DNA from: Candidatus Saccharimonadota bacterium
GTDB lineage: Bacteria > Patescibacteriota > Saccharimonadia > Saccharimonadales > Saccharimonadaceae
Assembly: GCA_017405265.1 (NCBI GenBank)
Contig: JAFRAS010000002.1
Coordinates: 18,745-82,744 of the forward strand
Direction: 5' to 3'
DNA length: 64,000 nucleotides
The position numbers were made by a program, and so were the translations under genes. This document shows positions 1-7,766 of the stretch, in pieces. Under the pieces are notes generated by a model that saw only the letters and a program-made list of their open reading frames with translations, ran no database searches and was not told the DNA's origin. Positions within the stretch are counted from its first letter, which is position 1; every line of letters starts with the position of its first letter.

Positions 1-2
1 TT

Positions 3-476
3 AACGGAAGCGCCATGAAAAACGGCACCTACCGCGTCGAGCCCGGCTTCTACGAAGCCGAAATCACCGCCGACGGCTTCGACTCCTACTCCGGCAAAAT
101 CGAGCTAAAAAAAGGCGACGACAACGGTTTCCTCGTCGTCCTCTTCCCGACCGACGAAGCCTCCGACTATTACGACACCCACCCCGACGACGACGCCCTC
201 GCCGAATACACCGCGAACCGCGCCATAGTCGTCGCCGAGAGAAACTCCCACACCGACCCCATCTGGCAGTTCACCCCCTATCACTCCGAAGACGGCACCT
301 TCATGATTGACCCGACTCTGGCCGAAGACGGCACTCTCGTCGTCCAGCTCACCTTGAATTCCTGTTTCACTTCCCGCCAAGACGAAGCCAAATCCGCCAT
401 CGAAAATTGGTTTAAAGAAAATTCCCTCTCCCTCGAAAACTACGATTATTTCTACATCGTCCCCTCTTGCAACTAA
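3..476 (+). CDS. PEGA-like domain protein, 5' partial
   Basis: The reading frame is open from the first bases of the window, so the gene begins upstream; the first in-frame ATG at 15 is internal, because the residues before it (NGSA) continue the motif. The segment NG(x)nPGFYEAEITADGF followed by an acidic/lysine stretch matches the beta-strand pattern of PEGA surface domains, in which a PG-Y/H-x-h-x-h-x-x-x-G-Y/F signature is typical. The C-terminal ~70 residues have no recognised motif. It ends directly against the convergent FemAB gene with no intergenic base. PEGA proteins are usually secreted or wall-associated; no signal peptide can be checked here because the 5' end is missing. Confidence 0.6.
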   Translation, partial: NGSAMKNGTYRVEPGFYEAEITADGFDSYSGKIELKKGDDNGFLVVLFPTDEASDYYDTHPDDDALAEYTANRAIVVAERNSHTDPIWQFTPYHSEDGTFMIDPTLAEDGTLVVQLTLNSCFTSRQDEAKSAIENWFKENSLSLENYDYFYIVPSCN

Positions 477-1391
477 CTATTTCTTCCGCATCCAAAGATT
501 CACCGCGCGAAGCACCCGATAAATCCGATATTTCACCGGGGAAAGCACCAAGTCCCACGTCCCCGAAAACTCCGTCTCCACTCCCCCGAAACTCTTTTTG
601 TATTGCGTAAACCCATACCACGGATGATTTTTGTCCTCCGACTTCGTCATCCCCCAAAAATCGAACTCCTTCTTCCCCTCCCGAAACGCATCCACAATCA
701 TTTGCACGAGCAAAATCGTCCCCGCCATCATCTTCGCCTTCCCTTCATCTTTCGCCGCATGCACATAATATCTAGTTTTCCCATAGTCATACACCATCGC
801 CGCCGCAATAACTTCCTTTTCTGACTCAACAAAATACAACGTCGCAAACCCCTGCCTGACTTCGTTCTCGAGATGCTTTAAAGAATACGCATTAAACTTA
901 TCTTTATTCGCGAGTTTCACGAGAAGATCATACAAAATTTTCGTGTCGGAAACTTCTTTCGAGCTCCAAATCCTCATTCCCTTCTTCTGATAATTCCGCC
1001 AATACCGTAGTTTCCTCCCCTCAATCGCCGAAAAAATCTGCTCCTCGCTCCTGAGTGGCAAAATGAGCGTCCACTCCGGCTCAATATCCCGCGTCCTGAC
1101 ATACCCACGCCGTTTCAATTCCTTTTTCACCTCGAGATTTCTCGGCTCCACCCGGACAAACCCGCACCCTTTCTCCTTCGCGAATTTCGAAACTTCCCTC
1201 ATCCCAGCAAAAAAACTTTTAGAATCCTCGCACTCCGGCCCATATTTCATGAAAAGATACGAGCAGACTGGCGTCTTCTCCACCGTCCCCCGCGCCGAAA
1301 ATCCTGGTGTCGTAATACAAAAAGTCTCGCGTCCCTCCGCCTTCTCGACCTTTTCCCACTCCGCACTCTGCAAAATATGCTTATTTTTCAT
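477..1391 (-). CDS. FemAB/FemX-family aminoacyltransferase
   Basis: A 304-residue protein of the FemAB peptidoglycan-bridge family, double GNAT-fold enzymes that use aminoacyl-tRNA to add amino acids to the lipid II or stem peptide. The C-terminal half carries the typical pattern: a strand with FATLYFVES, a small-residue strand AAAMVYDYG, Y-Y-V-H-A, and the block EFDFWGMT followed by HPWYGFTQYKKSFGG, which is highly characteristic of FemAB proteins. The start chosen is ATG 1391 (MKNKHIL); the longer open frame upstream is arginine-rich and lies over the neighbouring small gene. It overlaps that gene's end by 11 bp, suggesting translational coupling. Role in cross-bridge synthesis is inferred from the family. 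Confidence 0.85.
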   Translation of the reverse strand: MKNKHILQSAEWEKVEKAEGRETFCITTPGFSARGTVEKTPVCSYLFMKYGPECEDSKSFFAGMREVSKFAKEKGCGFVRVEPRNLEVKKELKRRGYVRTRDIEPEWTLILPLRSEEQIFSAIEGRKLRYWRNYQKKGMRIWSSKEVSDTKILYDLLVKLANKDKFNAYSLKHLENEVRQGFATLYFVESEKEVIAAAMVYDYGKTRYYVHAAKDEGKAKMMAGTILLVQMIVDAFREGKKEFDFWGMTKSEDKNHPWYGFTQYKKSFGGVETEFSGTWDLVLSPVKYRIYRVLRAVNLWMRKK

Positions 1392-1599
1392 CCGCTTTCC
1401 TCTCATATTTTTCCAAATTAAATAGTGGCTTCGTCCCGCCCTCCATAATCTCGCGCGCCTTTTTCTCGAGTTTCGCGATTCCATTCTCCGTTTTCGCCGA
1501 CCCGACGTGCACCGTCCGGACCACCTCCCCGTGCTCCTTATAGCACACCTGCACCCCCGTCGCACCCGAACCAGTTACAAATTTCCGAATATACGCCAT
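1381..1599 (-). CDS. Small protein resembling the N-terminus of IS1634-type transposases
   Basis: A 72-residue ORF beginning MAYIRKFVTGSGATGVQV and continuing to VHVGSAKTENGIAKLEKKA. This is the pattern seen at the very N-terminus of IS1634/IS4-type transposases (basic start, SGATAVQ-like strand, HIGSAH-like turn, then a helix). The catalytic DDE domain is absent; the frame stops and femAB follows with an 11-bp overlap. It could be a decayed transposase remnant or a domesticated small protein cotranscribed with femAB. A TATA-like run (ATTATATC on the plus strand, 1607-1614) lies just upstream of the ATG, compatible with leaderless initiation. Confidence 0.55.
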   Translation of the reverse strand: MAYIRKFVTGSGATGVQVCYKEHGEVVRTVHVGSAKTENGIAKLEKKAREIMEGGTKPLFNLEKYERKADEK

Positions 1600-1814
1600 T
1601 TTCCCGATTATATCACATCCATCGCGGCGAAGCCGCGATTTTTTAAAATTTTGAAAATTCCCCTTTTCGCTTTTCGCCCCCACTTTTTCCGCTATTTTCT
1701 CCCACTTTTCCCTACTTCCCCACCGCTTTTCCACGTTTTCCTCTCCTTTTTCGCAACTTTTTCCACATTTCCCTCCCGGGAAAACTTAACCATAACCTAT
1801 ATATTAGCAACCCC

Positions 1815-1843
1815 TTGACTTAGCAACCCGCTTGCGCTAAAAT
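1815..1843 (+). promoter_or_regulatory. Sigma70-type promoter for a structured RNA
   Basis: TTGACT (1815-1820), a 17-bp spacer and TAAAAT (1838-1843). No convincing plus-strand protein gene follows; the next plus-strand gene is valS, 790 bp away with its own promoter. Transcription should start near 1850, at the base of the first hairpin of the RNA candidate. Confidence 0.55.
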
Positions 1844-1849
1844 ATAACT

Positions 1850-2002
1850 AACCAACGCCATTTCCGCGCGTTGGGAGAGTGATAAAACAAAAATCGAGTC
1901 TAGGCAATTAGCATGCCATTTTGGAATGAAAAACGCAAAGTTTTTCATAGATTTTTGTTTTCGAGTGGGTCATATAATCAGGGAACTAGTCTTTTTGATA
2001 GA
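1850..2002 (+). ncRNA. Candidate structured non-coding RNA
   Basis: The stretch between 1600 and 2089 has no protein gene I can support. After the promoter, the plus strand can form a hairpin CCAACGC/GCGTTGG (1852-1858 with 1868-1874). A perfect 12-bp long-range helix AAAACAAAAATC (1884-1895) with GATTTTTGTTTT (1950-1961) encloses two smaller hairpins: GGCA/TGCC (1903-1906 with 1914-1917) and TGAAAAAC/GTTTTTCA (1927-1934 with 1940-1947, loop GCAAA). The 3' end is uncertain; a weak hairpin with T-run at about 2050-2073 could end it. I do not recognise it as tmRNA, SRP RNA, RNase P RNA or a standard 6S fold. Positions 1600-1800 upstream are pyrimidine-rich with TTTTCCAC-like repeats and hold nothing else I can name. 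Confidence 0.45.
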
Positions 2003-2025
2003 AAAAAGACCCCGATTTCTCGGGG
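2001..2025 (-). terminator. Rho-independent terminator
   Basis: On the minus strand CCCCGA-GAAA-TCGGGG is followed by TCTTTTTTC. It lies 65 bp beyond the stop of the 137-residue gene and probably ends its transcript. Confidence 0.75.
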
Positions 2026-2089
2026 CCGAGGTAGTTATGTTTGGAACAAAACCGCAAAAACGCGGCCTTTTTGAGCAGGGAACGACGCC

Positions 2090-2503
2090 TCAGAGCATCA
2101 TATTCATCCTGGGCAGCGACACTGCCCATTTGTCGTCAATATCGCTCGCGCACACCTCCGACGTAAACTCGTCGAGGTATAATACCACGTCAAAATCGCG
2201 CAACTCCCCGCTGTTCTTGTCACGCACCATCAGCGTCACCGGTTTCTCATACTTCGCCAGTATAATCAGCATGTCGTACATCGGCACCTCGTCCGCACCC
2301 TGATACACCTTATACAAAAACTGCTTCGGAAAGGGAAGTTTACCATTTTCGTCATTCGTCCAAGTTCTCGAATATCTGTTTCCTATCGCGAACGTATCCG
2401 CCACATTGTAATTCTCGGTCGGCTTATCCAAAACCATCACCCTCCTCTGATATTCAATATTTCTCTGATAACCATAACTTCCGCTTGTTCTCTGTTGCAA
2501 CAT
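2090..2503 (-). CDS. Hypothetical protein, 137 aa
   Basis: No family recognised. The start ATG at 2503 is preceded by AGAGGTG at good spacing and by a near-consensus promoter, so it is very probably expressed. The N-terminal ~15 residues are rich in Gln, Ser, Gly and Tyr (QQRTSGSYGYQRN); the rest is a mixed alpha/beta, acidic soluble sequence without signal peptide or membrane segment. It ends with a Met-rich tail (PRMNMML). It stands alone between the candidate RNA gene and valS, facing the RNA, and terminates at a hairpin within the RNA's 3' region. Function unknown. Confidence 0.7.
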   Translation of the reverse strand: MLQQRTSGSYGYQRNIEYQRRVMVLDKPTENYNVADTFAIGNRYSRTWTNDENGKLPFPKQFLYKVYQGADEVPMYDMLIILAKYEKPVTLMVRDKNSGELRDFDVVLYLDEFTSEVCASDIDDKWAVSLPRMNMML

Positions 2504-2556
2504 AATAACACCTCTAAAAAAGTACTATACCAACCAAAAAGCCAGTACGTGTCCTA

Positions 2557-2585
2557 ATTGTAGCACAAATTGCCAATTTTGTCAA
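2557..2585 (-). promoter_or_regulatory. Consensus promoter for the 137-aa gene
   Basis: Minus strand: TTGACA (2585-2580), 17-bp spacer, TACAAT (2562-2557). The leader of about 45 nt ends in AGAGGTG before the ATG at 2503. Confidence 0.75.
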
Positions 2586-2631
2586 GTGAGTCCCTTTTTA
2601 CATCTTCCTCGCTCTGTGTTATAATCATCTT

Positions 2632-5214
2632 ATGAAAAGCGACAATGTTTACAACCCGGGAGCTCTCGAAGCGGATATCTACGCCGCCTGGGAAGCCGCC
2701 GGTCTTTTTTCACCCAAAATTCGAAACTACAACGGCCGTGAGACCGACACGAAAAACTCCTATTCTATCGTCATGCCCCCTCCGAACGCCAACGGTAACC
2801 TCCACATCGGCCACGGCTTAACCATCGCGACCGAAGACTCTCTGACCCGTTACCACCGTCTCCGCGGCCAGTCCACCTGGTACATCCCCGGCGCCGACCA
2901 CGCCGGCTTCGAAACCTGGGTCGTTTACGAAAGGGAACTAGAAAAATCCGGCAAAAACCGCTGGCAATACTCCCGCGACGACCTCTATGCCAACGTCTGG
3001 AATTTTGTCGAAAAACAGCGTGGTGCCATGGAGCTCCAGCTCCGTTCTCTCGGCGCCTCCTGTTCCTGGGAAGATCTGACCTTCACTCTGGACGAAAACG
3101 TTGTCGCTCGCGTTTACTCCACCTTCAAGAAGATGTGGGACGATCGCATGATTTACCGTGGCGAAAAACTCGTCAACTTCTGCCCCCACCACCAAACCGC
3201 CTTCGCCGACATCGAAGTAAACTACAAAGACGAAGAAGGCTCCCTCTGGGACATCGCCTACCCTTACGACGGCGGCGAAATCGTCGTCTCGACCACTCGC
3301 CCCGAAACTCTCTTTGGCGACGTCGCTGTCGCTGTGAACCCGGCTGACGAAAGATATAAAAACCTTGTCGGTAGTACCGTAAAACTCCCTCTGACCGACC
3401 GCGAAATCCCCGTGATCGCCGACGAACACGCCGACCCCGAATACGGCACCGGCGCCGTAAAAATCACCCCCGCCCACGATTTTGACGATTTCGAAGTCGG
3501 CGCTCGCCACGGTCTCGACAAAATCCGCGTAATTAACGACGCTGGCGAAATGATTAACTGCTACGAATACTCCGGCCTCAAAACCCTCGACTGTCGCAAG
3601 GCCGTGATAAAAGATCTGAAAGAAGCCGGCCTTCTCCGTGGCGAAAAGAAAATCGTCCACTCCGTCGCCCACTGCTACAAATGCGACACTACGATTGAAC
3701 CCACTCTGAAAGAACAGTGGTTCGTCGATGTGAAACGCCTCGCCGCCCTCGCCCTGAAAGCCTTAGGCCACAACGAAATCACTTTCTACCCCGAGTCGAA
3801 GAAAAAGGTCCTCGTGAACTACCTCCGGGGCCTAAACGACTGGAACATCTCCCGCCAAATCCCCTGGGGCATCCCCATCCCAATGTTCAAAAAGGTCACC
3901 GAAGACGCCAAAAGCGCTCCCGAATGGGTCTTCGACACCCGCACCAACCTGAAAGAAATCGAAATCGGCGGCGTCCGCTATCTCCGCGACGAAGACACCT
4001 TCGACACCTGGTTCTCCTCGAGCCAATGGCCGATCATCTGCACCAACTGGGAACCCGGCGTCGAAAACCCTTATTACCCCTTGAACGTCATGGAAACCGG
4101 CTCCGACCTTCTCTTTGCCTGGGTCGCCCGCATGATTATGATGGGTCTCTACGTCACCGGCGAAATCCCCTTCCGCGACGTTTACCTCCATGGCCTCGTC
4201 CTTGACGAACACGGCAAAAAGATGAGCAAGAGCAAAGGGAATGTAATCAACCCCGCCGACCTCGTCGCGAAATACGGCTCCGACGCCTTCCGTATGGGCA
4301 TCCTCCGCGGTCGCTCCGCCGGCCAAGACCAGTCCTTCTCCGAAAACTCCGTGGTGGCCGGCCGCAACCTCTGCAACAAACTCTGGAACCTCTCCCTCTG
4401 GCTCGAGTCCACCGTTGCCGACAACGGCGATACTGGCGAGTCATATACCACTGATAATTTCGGCGAAGACTGGCTCTGCCGCGAGCTGAATGAATCCATG
4501 CATCTTATCGCGAAGGATCTCGAAACTTACCGCTTCGCCGACGCTGTTGAAGTCTTAGAAGACCTAATCTGGAACAAATACGCCGCCTGGTTCGTCGAGT
4601 GCCAAAAGTTGTTTAAAAACATCCCTCTCTTAAAAACCACTTTCGAAGACCTCTTGATTATCGCCCATCCCTTCGCCCCCTTCCTGACCGAAGCCATTTG
4701 GCAGCGCTTGCCTTGGACCGAGGGCTTCTTGATCAACCAGAAATGGCCTGAAAGGCTCGTATTTGACCCAATTTCGGCCGAGAAATTCGAAAAGCTTATG
4801 ATTATCGTCTCCGAGGTCAGAGGCACCTTAACGCGCCTAAAAAAGGGCAATAACTGGCCTTTGTTGTATGGGGACGACTCACTAATCGACGAAAACAACC
4901 TCCTAATTCAAAAACTCACCGGCGTCTCCTCCGTTCTCCCGACGCACGGCACCCCGAAGGGCCTCCGCCTCGCCGTCCCGAACTCCGAGATTTACCTCGA
5001 CATCCCCGAAAAACTGATTGAATCCTATAAATCCTCCCTTACCGAAAAAATCCTGAAAGTCGGCCGCGAGATTGACACTTTGAATGCCCGTTTGATGAAC
5101 CCGAAATATGTCGAATCCGCCCCCGCCGCCCTAGTAAAAGAAACCCGCGACGGACTCAAAGAAAAAGAAACTCTCCTTAAAAACCTCAAAAACGAACTCC
5201 AAATCATCAAATAA
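2632..5214 (+). CDS. valS: Valyl-tRNA synthetase
   Basis: 860-residue class I aminoacyl-tRNA synthetase that charges tRNA-Val in the cytoplasm. The N-terminal PPPNANGNLHIGHGL block carries the HIGH motif, and KMSKSKGNVINP is the KMSKS loop. The central editing (CP1) domain includes STTRPETLFGDVAV and GTGAVKITPAHD, as in ValRS/IleRS, and MMGLYVTGEIPFRDVYLHG precedes KMSKS. The C-terminal ~60 residues are Lys/Glu/Leu-rich and predicted to form the ValRS coiled-coil arm, supporting ValRS over IleRS. Extended -10 TGtTATAAT (2617-2625) lies 6 bp before the ATG with no ribosome-binding site, so the mRNA is probably leaderless. Confidence 0.96.
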   Translation: MKSDNVYNPGALEADIYAAWEAAGLFSPKIRNYNGRETDTKNSYSIVMPPPNANGNLHIGHGLTIATEDSLTRYHRLRGQSTWYIPGADHAGFETWVVYERELEKSGKNRWQYSRDDLYANVWNFVEKQRGAMELQLRSLGASCSWEDLTFTLDENVVARVYSTFKKMWDDRMIYRGEKLVNFCPHHQTAFADIEVNYKDEEGSLWDIAYPYDGGEIVVSTTRPETLFGDVAVAVNPADERYKNLVGSTVKLPLTDREIPVIADEHADPEYGTGAVKITPAHDFDDFEVGARHGLDKIRVINDAGEMINCYEYSGLKTLDCRKAVIKDLKEAGLLRGEKKIVHSVAHCYKCDTTIEPTLKEQWFVDVKRLAALALKALGHNEITFYPESKKKVLVNYLRGLNDWNISRQIPWGIPIPMFKKVTEDAKSAPEWVFDTRTNLKEIEIGGVRYLRDEDTFDTWFSSSQWPIICTNWEPGVENPYYPLNVMETGSDLLFAWVARMIMMGLYVTGEIPFRDVYLHGLVLDEHGKKMSKSKGNVINPADLVAKYGSDAFRMGILRGRSAGQDQSFSENSVVAGRNLCNKLWNLSLWLESTVADNGDTGESYTTDNFGEDWLCRELNESMHLIAKDLETYRFADAVEVLEDLIWNKYAAWFVECQKLFKNIPLLKTTFEDLLIIAHPFAPFLTEAIWQRLPWTEGFLINQKWPERLVFDPISAEKFEKLMIIVSEVRGTLTRLKKGNNWPLLYGDDSLIDENNLLIQKLTGVSSVLPTHGTPKGLRLAVPNSEIYLDIPEKLIESYKSSLTEKILKVGREIDTLNARLMNPKYVESAPAALVKETRDGLKEKETLLKNLKNELQIIK

Positions 5215-5233
5215 TATGCTAAAATAAAACCAC

Positions 5234-5280
5234 AGAGGGCAGGACCTGCAGTGTAATATGCGGGACACCGCCCTCTTTTT
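5234..5280 (+). terminator. Terminator after valS with large loop
   Basis: AGAGGGC (5234-5240) pairs with GCCCTCT (5270-5276), followed by a T-run. The 29-nt loop is unusually large and contains a CCTGCAG/CGGG region that may fold further. Confidence 0.7.
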
Positions 5281-5288
5281 TACGCCCA

Positions 5289-5314
5289 TAAAAATCGCCC
5301 GGATTTCTCCGGGC
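5289..5314 (-). terminator. Rho-independent terminator of the DUF7666-like gene
   Basis: Minus strand GCCCGGA-GAAA-TCCGGGC followed by GATTTTTATG, 16 bp after the stop codon of the repeat protein. Confidence 0.75.
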
Positions 5315-5330
5315 AAATCAACCTTGATGT

Positions 5331-6404
5331 TTAGTCTATGCATTCCACAAATTCACCATTAGAAAGCGTATAAAACACGTCCTCCTTCAATTTCTCCCCG
5401 TCAATCCGGGCAGACTTCACGTCCCCAACAGCAAAGTCTCCATCCTCAGCCAGCGTAATAAAATCCCCCACCTTTCCGCTAATCGCAGAATCGTATCCAA
5501 TAGCAACGACCACGTTTCCATGCCCTTCCATCTTAATTTTTACGCAATCTCCCGTGCTCACAATCCGAGCTTCGTCCCCGAAATTCCTAATCAGAACGCT
5601 GTCCCCAGAATTATCAATCTGCGCGCTTTCACCATAATTACAAATCCTTACCACATTAGCAGAATTACTAATCTTTACATCCGCGCCTATATTACCAATC
5701 TCCCTGTTATCGTCCCCAGAACTCAAAATCCGCACTCTATCCCCAGAATTGCAAATCAGCGTCCCTTCCCCAAAACTGCTAATTTCTACACCATCGCCAT
5801 AATTACTAATCTTTGCGTCATCGCCAAGACTGCTAATCTGCGCGCAATTACCAGAATTACCAATTTCAGCGCACGCCCCAACGCTGCAAATCTGCGTATC
5901 CGAACCAGAATTACCGATCTTCGCCCCCTCCCCAGAGCTATTGATAAAACAGCAATAACCAGAACTACTAATCTTTGCTTTATTCCCAGAGCTGTTCAGA
6001 TTTCTCTTTTTCTCCGAGTTATGAATCCTTACCTCTTTCTTGCCGTTATCGTCCGTCGCGGGATAAAACCAAAAGCTCTTCTTCGGCTTCTCCATCAAAA
6101 TCAAATCATTCGCAGAAATCCTGACAAATTCATAAAAACTGAGTTTTTGTCCAATACGAATCTTCTTAGTCGCACATTTATTGTCCTCCTTGACAACATC
6201 GCCGAGCGGCTCCACCTCAGCAAATTCAGACAAATCACCATCACCATCAACCAAAGGATAATAGTCCAAAGTATCAAACAGCCTCTCGCAAAAATGCATC
6301 ATACCCTCATCACAAATCCTGCCTCCCATCTCTTCATACACGGCATTTTCCTGATATTGCTTTTCCATACAAATCATCCCTTTTTCGAATGCCTTATAAT
6401 ACAT
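5331..6404 (-). CDS. DUF7666-type phage-like protein with octapeptide repeats
   Basis: 357 residues. The N-terminal ~95 residues resemble phage DUF7666 proteins: a short lead (YKAFEKGMIC), then C-D-x-G-x-H/M-F-C-E-x-L-x-x-L-D-Y-Y, then SEFAEVEPLGD and NKCATKKIRIGQKLS. Residues from about 130 to 300 form roughly twenty imperfect repeats of about 8 residues (S-G-D-x-A-x-I-x/N), giving a 24-bp periodicity in the DNA and probably a beta-helix or solenoid. The start at 6404 has AGGAGGGG 6 nt upstream and a good promoter (6493-6465). Likely of phage or plasmid origin; no phage structural genes are nearby. Function in the family is not known to me. Confidence 0.7.
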   Translation of the reverse strand: MYYKAFEKGMICMEKQYQENAVYEEMGGRICDEGMMHFCERLFDTLDYYPLVDGDGDLSEFAEVEPLGDVVKEDNKCATKKIRIGQKLSFYEFVRISANDLILMEKPKKSFWFYPATDDNGKKEVRIHNSEKKRNLNSSGNKAKISSSGYCCFINSSGEGAKIGNSGSDTQICSVGACAEIGNSGNCAQISSLGDDAKISNYGDGVEISSFGEGTLICNSGDRVRILSSGDDNREIGNIGADVKISNSANVVRICNYGESAQIDNSGDSVLIRNFGDEARIVSTGDCVKIKMEGHGNVVVAIGYDSAISGKVGDFITLAEDGDFAVGDVKSARIDGEKLKEDVFYTLSNGEFVECID

Positions 6405-6464
6405 ACTTTCCCCTCCTAAACATCAATTTTTAAAGAACAAAAACCCTCCGGTTTATCCTCTATA

Positions 6465-6493
6465 ATTATACCAAACACGCTTAAAAAATGCAA
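6465..6493 (-). promoter_or_regulatory. Promoter of the DUF7666-like gene
   Basis: Minus strand TTGCAT (6493-6488), 17-bp spacer, extended -10 TGgTATAAT (TATAAT at 6470-6465). Confidence 0.65.
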
Positions 6494-6540
6494 AAATTTA
6501 AGTTTACAGGAAAAACGCCCACGGCTAATTGGTAGCAGTA

Positions 6541-6569
6541 TTGACATTTTACGCAAAGTATGCTATAAT
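6541..6569 (+). promoter_or_regulatory. Consensus promoter for the 163-aa membrane protein
   Basis: TTGACA (6541-6546), 17 bp, TATAAT (6564-6569) with TGc extension. One of the best matches in the window. The gap 6405-6649 holds only this promoter, the opposing one, and the leader. Confidence 0.85.
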
Positions 6570-6649
6570 ACAAATATATGTTCCCGTTATTGGGCATAGA
6601 GTTCTTTTATAATTCTGTACTCATTATTGATACTATTGGAGGTGGGTTT

Positions 6650-7141
6650 ATGAAGAAGTACAACGTTTTAAAATGGAGCTTTAAGGTACTTGGTGTCTTG
6701 TTGGTAATAATTGGATGCGGTGCAGGTATGGGCTTTTGTATGGTGCTACGTTCCGAGGGTTTTAATTGTGGAATAGCACTATTGGCAATCATTTCCATAG
6801 CCGTAATGGCTACAGGCTTTGTGGCCAAATTCTACGCGCACGATTATGCCCTACATTTCGCAACCGAGCAAACAGAATATCAAACTATCTACGGAACCGT
6901 GCTCTCGACCTTACCAAAGCCAAGGGCAAAAGCAACATTGCTCACCCTAGTATTGCCCGACGTGTACAATTCCAAAGCAACCATTGAAAAGGTTTTAGCC
7001 TGCGAACCAAACAAGCAATACCAAGTGGGCGACCAAATCCCGTTCATTTTTATCATTCACCGTAGCAAAGACGGGGAATGCCTAGCTAGCGTCAATGATG
7101 GACCAGAATATCGCCATCTTATGTCATGGCTGGCCTCTTAA
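6650..7141 (+). CDS. Small membrane protein, two N-terminal TM helices
   Basis: 163 residues from ATG 6650, chosen because TTGGAGGTGGG lies 5-12 nt before it. An in-frame ATG at 6578 is 8 bp after the -10 and could also start translation of a leaderless message, adding 24 residues. Two hydrophobic helices (about residues 10-35 and 45-65) precede a cytoplasmic or external domain of ~90 residues with an OB-like pattern (YGTVLSTL...YQVGDQIPFIFI). No Cys or catalytic signature. Base composition is AT-richer and less C-biased than the neighbouring valS, which suggests acquisition. Function unknown. Confidence 0.65.
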   Translation: MKKYNVLKWSFKVLGVLLVIIGCGAGMGFCMVLRSEGFNCGIALLAIISIAVMATGFVAKFYAHDYALHFATEQTEYQTIYGTVLSTLPKPRAKATLLTLVLPDVYNSKATIEKVLACEPNKQYQVGDQIPFIFIIHRSKDGECLASVNDGPEYRHLMSWLAS

Positions 7142-7142
7142 C

Positions 7143-7166
7143 AACGCCCCGTTATGGGGCGTTTTT
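7143..7166 (+). terminator. Rho-independent terminator
   Basis: AACGCCCC-GTTAT-GGGGCGTT followed by TTT, 2 bp after the stop codon at 7141. Confidence 0.85.
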
Positions 7167-7223
7167 CATCTCCAAAAAAGTTGGCTCAAAATGATATAAT
7201 TAAAGCAGTAAAAAGGACTTTTT

Positions 7224-7766
7224 ATGCCAAGACCAAAGAGCAAACAAGATTTATTAAAGGCTGGTGATGAGCACTACGTCAAGCTTATCGAAATGGCCGA
7301 TGTAATGAGCGAGAAAGAGATGACGACTCCGTTTGATTTCTCCGGCGACCTATCAAAGAAAGAACGCCACTGGGACCGCGACAAAAACCTACGCGATATT
7401 TGGGTGCATTTGTACGAATGGCACCGTATGTTGCTAGAATTTGTTGATACAAATCTAAATAAAGGTGGTAACGCACCGTTTTTGCCAGAGCCATATACTT
7501 GGAAGACTTATGGCGACATGAACGTCGAGTATTGGAAGAAACACCAAAAGACTTCACTAGAAGATGCAAGAAAAATGTTTGAGAAGTCACATAAAGACGT
7601 CATGAAACTAGCCGAAAGTCTGAGTGAAGAACAATTATTCACTAAAGGCATGTATCCTTGGGTTGGCGGCTCAGTACTTGGCTCATATTTTGTCAGCTGC
7701 CTCTCTTCTCACTACGACTGGGCAATGAAAAAGCTCAAAGCGCATAAGAAGAATTGTGAGAAATAA
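7224..7766 (+). CDS. ClbS/DfsB family four-helix protein (DUF1706)
   Basis: 180 residues. The start MPRPKSKQDLL, the block RHWDRDKNLRDIWVHLYEWH and the C-terminal GSYFVSCLSSHYDWAMKKLK are typical of the DinB-like ClbS/DfsB family, whose best-known member ClbS protects colibactin producers by hydrolysing the genotoxin; most members have no known substrate. No colibactin-like genes are present here. Extended -10 TGaTATAAT ends at 7200 and a weak AAAGGA precedes the ATG. The stop codon abuts the ATG of the TfoX-like gene, so the two form an operon. Codon use is less C-ending than in core genes, suggesting a later arrival. Confidence 0.8.
   Translation: MPRPKSKQDLLKAGDEHYVKLIEMADVMSEKEMTTPFDFSGDLSKKERHWDRDKNLRDIWVHLYEWHRMLLEFVDTNLNKGGNAPFLPEPYTWKTYGDMNVEYWKKHQKTSLEDARKMFEKSHKDVMKLAESLSEEQLFTKGMYPWVGGSVLGSYFVSCLSSHYDWAMKKLKAHKKNCEK

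Noticed and set aside
1926..2303. 125-codon plus-strand frame overlapping the RNA candidate
   Set aside because: The second half is antisense to a better-supported gene, with no ribosome site; composition looks non-coding.
2938..3672. 244-codon minus-strand frame inside valS
   Set aside because: Antisense of conserved ValRS blocks, so it is a shadow.
5500..6010. Regular ~24-bp repeats suggestive of CRISPR or satellite DNA
   Set aside because: They are in frame, encode an octapeptide repeat and have no unique spacers of constant length.
7224..7766. Colibactin resistance
   Set aside because: Only the protein family matches; no colibactin-type biosynthesis is present and most family members have unknown substrates.
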